Part shown: piece by piece, positions 33,286 to 34,538 of the stretch
Position numbering within the stretch: the first letter of the stretch is position 1
How the letters are laid out: the number at the start of each line of letters is the position of its first letter
Assembly (NCBI RefSeq): GCF_004346035.1
Contig: NZ_SLZN01000028.1
Coordinates: 1-34,538, forward strand
Source of the DNA: Acidomonas methanolica
GTDB lineage: Bacteria; Pseudomonadota; Alphaproteobacteria; Acetobacterales; Acetobacteraceae
Direction of reading: 5' to 3'
DNA length: 34,538 nt
Translations under genes and position numbers: made by a program
The notes under the pieces: model-generated
The model's database searches: none
What the model was told of the DNA's origin: nothing
What the model saw: only the letters and a program-made list of their open reading frames with translations

Positions 33286-33327
33286 GGGGCGTCGCCCTGC
33301 TCCCGCCAAAGGGCGGGAATCCCCTGA
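33286..33327 (+). repeat. Second copy of the palindromic post-stop repeat
   Basis: The sequence GCCCTGCTCCCGCCAAAGGG with flanks matches, in part, the reverse strand of the repeat at 25036-25091. It lacks the second arm of the CCAAAGGGC hairpin and instead forms CCCGCC-AAAG-GGCGGG (33302-33317). It begins 11 bases after the hydrolase stop and is oriented with that gene, as the other copy is with its gene. Confidence 0.6.
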
Positions 33328-33456
33328 TCTCGCGTCACGCTGTTCCCTGAAGGTGTCATGCGTCTGGCGCATGACATGGCCCCATTCATGCGTGGTTCTC
33401 CATGCTGCGTCCTTCCCCATATCGTCGCGTCCGATTTCTTTTTTCCGGGCGGCATG

Positions 33457-34491
33457 ATGGACATCACGAGGATCATTCAGGAGATTGCGGCGGAGATGCG
33501 CGCGGCGCCCGAGCGGGGTGCGGTGTGCTCCTACATTCCGCCTCTCGCCGCGGTCGATCCGCATAAATTCGGCATCGCGGTGCTGGAGGCGGACGGGACC
33601 ATGCATGTGGCGGGGGAGGCGGAGGAGAGCTTCTCGATCCAGAGCATTTCCAAGGTCTTCGCCCTGACGCTCGCGATGGAGCTGGCGGGGGAGGTGTTAT
33701 GGGAACGCGTGCGGCAGGAGCCGTCGGGGAACGCCTTCAACTCCATCGTGCAGTTGGAGAGCGAGAACGGCATTCCGCGCAATCCCTTCATCAATGCCGG
33801 TGCGCTGGTGGTGACGGACACGCTGCTCTCGCAGTTCGGCAAGGGCGCGGCGCGGCGGCGTTTCCTCGGCTTCATGCGCTCGCTGGTGACGGACGGGTCC
33901 GAGCCGCGTGTCGACGAGGCGCTGGCGCGCGAGGAATATGAAAGCGGGTTCCGCAATCAGGCGCTGGCCAATTACATGCGGAATTTCGGCACGATCAGCC
34001 ATCAGGTGCCGGATGTGCTGCGGCAATATTACGCTCAATGTGCGATCGGGCTGAGCTGCCGCCAGCTTGCCGAGACCGGGCGGTTCCTGATGGAGGGCGG
34101 GCGCGCCGCGCGCGAAGGACAGATCGGCATCTCGGCGCGGACGGCGCGCGTGGTGTCCGCGCTGATGATGCTGTGCGGGCATTATGACGGGTCCGGCGCG
34201 TTCGCGGCACGGGTCGGCCTGCCGGGCAAGTCCGGGGTGAGCGGCACCATTCTCGCCGTCGCGCCGGGGGTGGCGTCGATCGCCGTCTGGTCGCCGGGAC
34301 TGAACGCGCAGGGCAATTCGCTGCTCGGCACGGAGGCGCTGGAACGGCTGGTTGAGCGGACGGGATGGTCGGTCTTCGGCGTGCCGTCCGTCACCGCGCC
34401 CATCCGTCTCCCAGCCGTCCGCAGAGAATCCGCGCAGCCACACCGTAACCGGCCGCTTGAGACCGCCCTTGATCAAGCTGCCTGTTTGTGA
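33457..34491 (+). CDS. glsA: Glutaminase (serine-dependent, GlsA type) with IS66-altered C-terminus
   Basis: Hydrolyses glutamine to glutamate and ammonia in the cytoplasm. The beta-lactamase-like active site is [12 protein letters not shown] (Ser63, Lys66), followed by [24 protein letters not shown] and [18 protein letters not shown]. The family normally stops soon after the segment matching [15 protein letters not shown]. Here about 37 extra residues follow, and the last 15 are encoded by the end of an IS66 element whose terminus begins at 34445. The core is complete, so activity may survive. The start at 33457 (or the adjacent ATG 33454) fits the family; the open frame from 33358 does not. 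Confidence 0.9.
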   Translation: MDITRIIQEIAAEMRAAPERGAVCSYIPPLAAVDPHKFGIAVLEADGTMHVAGEAEESFSIQSISKVFALTLAMELAGEVLWERVRQEPSGNAFNSIVQLESENGIPRNPFINAGALVVTDTLLSQFGKGAARRRFLGFMRSLVTDGSEPRVDEALAREEYESGFRNQALANYMRNFGTISHQVPDVLRQYYAQCAIGLSCRQLAETGRFLMEGGRAAREGQIGISARTARVVSALMMLCGHYDGSGAFAARVGLPGKSGVSGTILAVAPGVASIAVWSPGLNAQGNSLLGTEALERLVERTGWSVFGVPSVTAPIRLPAVRRESAQPHRNRPLETALDQAACL

Positions 34492-34538
34492 GGTGTTACC
34501 ACAGGCCGCCAATTCCACGGCAACAGTTCGTGCAGACG
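34445..34538 (-). mobile_element. End of an IS66-family element
   Basis: The element end begins GTAACCGGCCGCTTGAGACC at 34445. IS66-family elements start with GTAA and make 8-base target duplications, so the left copy would be GCCACACC (34437-34444); the other copy lies outside the window. The transposase tail read toward this end supports the assignment. The insertion sits within the glutaminase reading frame. Confidence 0.8.
34473..34538 (-). CDS. tnpC: IS66 transposase TnpC, last 21 residues
   Basis: Only the C-terminal end lies in the window: [20 protein letters not shown] and a final Ala, then TGA. The (I/L)-x-E-L-L-P-W segment is the hallmark of the end of IS66-family TnpC proteins. 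The stop lies 28 bases inside the element terminus, as expected for this family. The rest of the gene is beyond the right edge, so whether it is intact cannot be told. Confidence 0.8.
   Translation of the reverse strand, partial: RLHELLPWNWRPVVTPHKQAA

Noticed and set aside
34445-34472. GTAACC hexamer resembling the SigF -35
   Set aside because: Sixteen bases later the sequence is CCTTGA, not CGAA. The hexamer is the terminus of the IS66 element.
1-34538. tRNA or rRNA genes, CRISPR arrays, replication origins
   Set aside because: No sequence resembling these was recognised on either strand.

Overview
The window is high-GC DNA with tightly packed, overlapping operons. The protein families suggest an alphaproteobacterium, most likely an acetic acid bacterium (Acetobacteraceae). 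They include an ECF16-type sigma factor with an NrsF anti-sigma factor, NodT-type outer membrane lipoproteins, an EmrAB-NodT tripartite pump, DUF3297, tricorn-type S41 proteases and the insertion sequences at both edges. The taxon is an inference; no rRNA or tRNA is present to test it.

Layout. (1) 1-863: an insertion sequence with a DDE transposase, cut by the left edge. (2) 864-4908, minus strand: a complete molybdenum cofactor operon, moeA-moaA-moaC-mobA-moaD-moaE, with overlapping or nearly touching genes. (3) 4909-5279: a non-coding divergent control region. (4) 5280-9579, plus: an EmrA/EmrB/NodT multidrug exporter. (5) 9776-10651: a YghU-type glutathione-dependent disulfide-bond oxidoreductase. 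(6) 10698-15078: an envelope methionine-repair locus, with msrB-msrA-sigF-nrsF on the minus strand, and a cytochrome b561-like gene, an msrP/yedY-like molybdoenzyme gene and a methionine-rich periplasmic peptide gene on the plus strand. (7) 15142-21424, minus: a CusCBA-type Cu(I)/Ag(I) efflux operon headed by a small exported Cys/His protein. (8) 21535-34491: two tricorn-type proteases, a nucleoside hydrolase, a DUF3297 protein, a TetR regulator divergent from an aldehyde dehydrogenase, a lipoprotein alpha/beta hydrolase and a glutaminase. (9) 34445-34538: the end of an IS66-family element that has landed in the 3' end of the glutaminase gene.

The centre of interest is region 6. Three promoter-like sites with the same architecture (GTAAC[C/T], exactly 16 bases, CGAA) precede msrB, the cytochrome b-msrP pair and the Met-rich peptide gene. 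The set matches the SigF/NrsF/MrpX/YedY1 reactive-chlorine defence known from Azospira suillum, in which a sacrificial periplasmic Met-rich peptide is oxidised by hypochlorite and reduced again by a molybdenum methionine sulfoxide reductase. Here it is extended by exported MsrA and MsrB placed in one operon with the sigma factor. The Met-rich peptide also carries seven HxxM motifs, the Ag/Cu ligand pattern of SilE, and lies next to the CusCBA operon, so a metal-buffering role is a real alternative. The Moco operon makes the cofactor that the MsrP-like enzyme would need.

Other points of note are a lipase-family protein with Asp in place of the nucleophile Ser, a tricorn paralogue lacking one active-site Ser, and two copies of a palindromic repeat placed just after stop codons.
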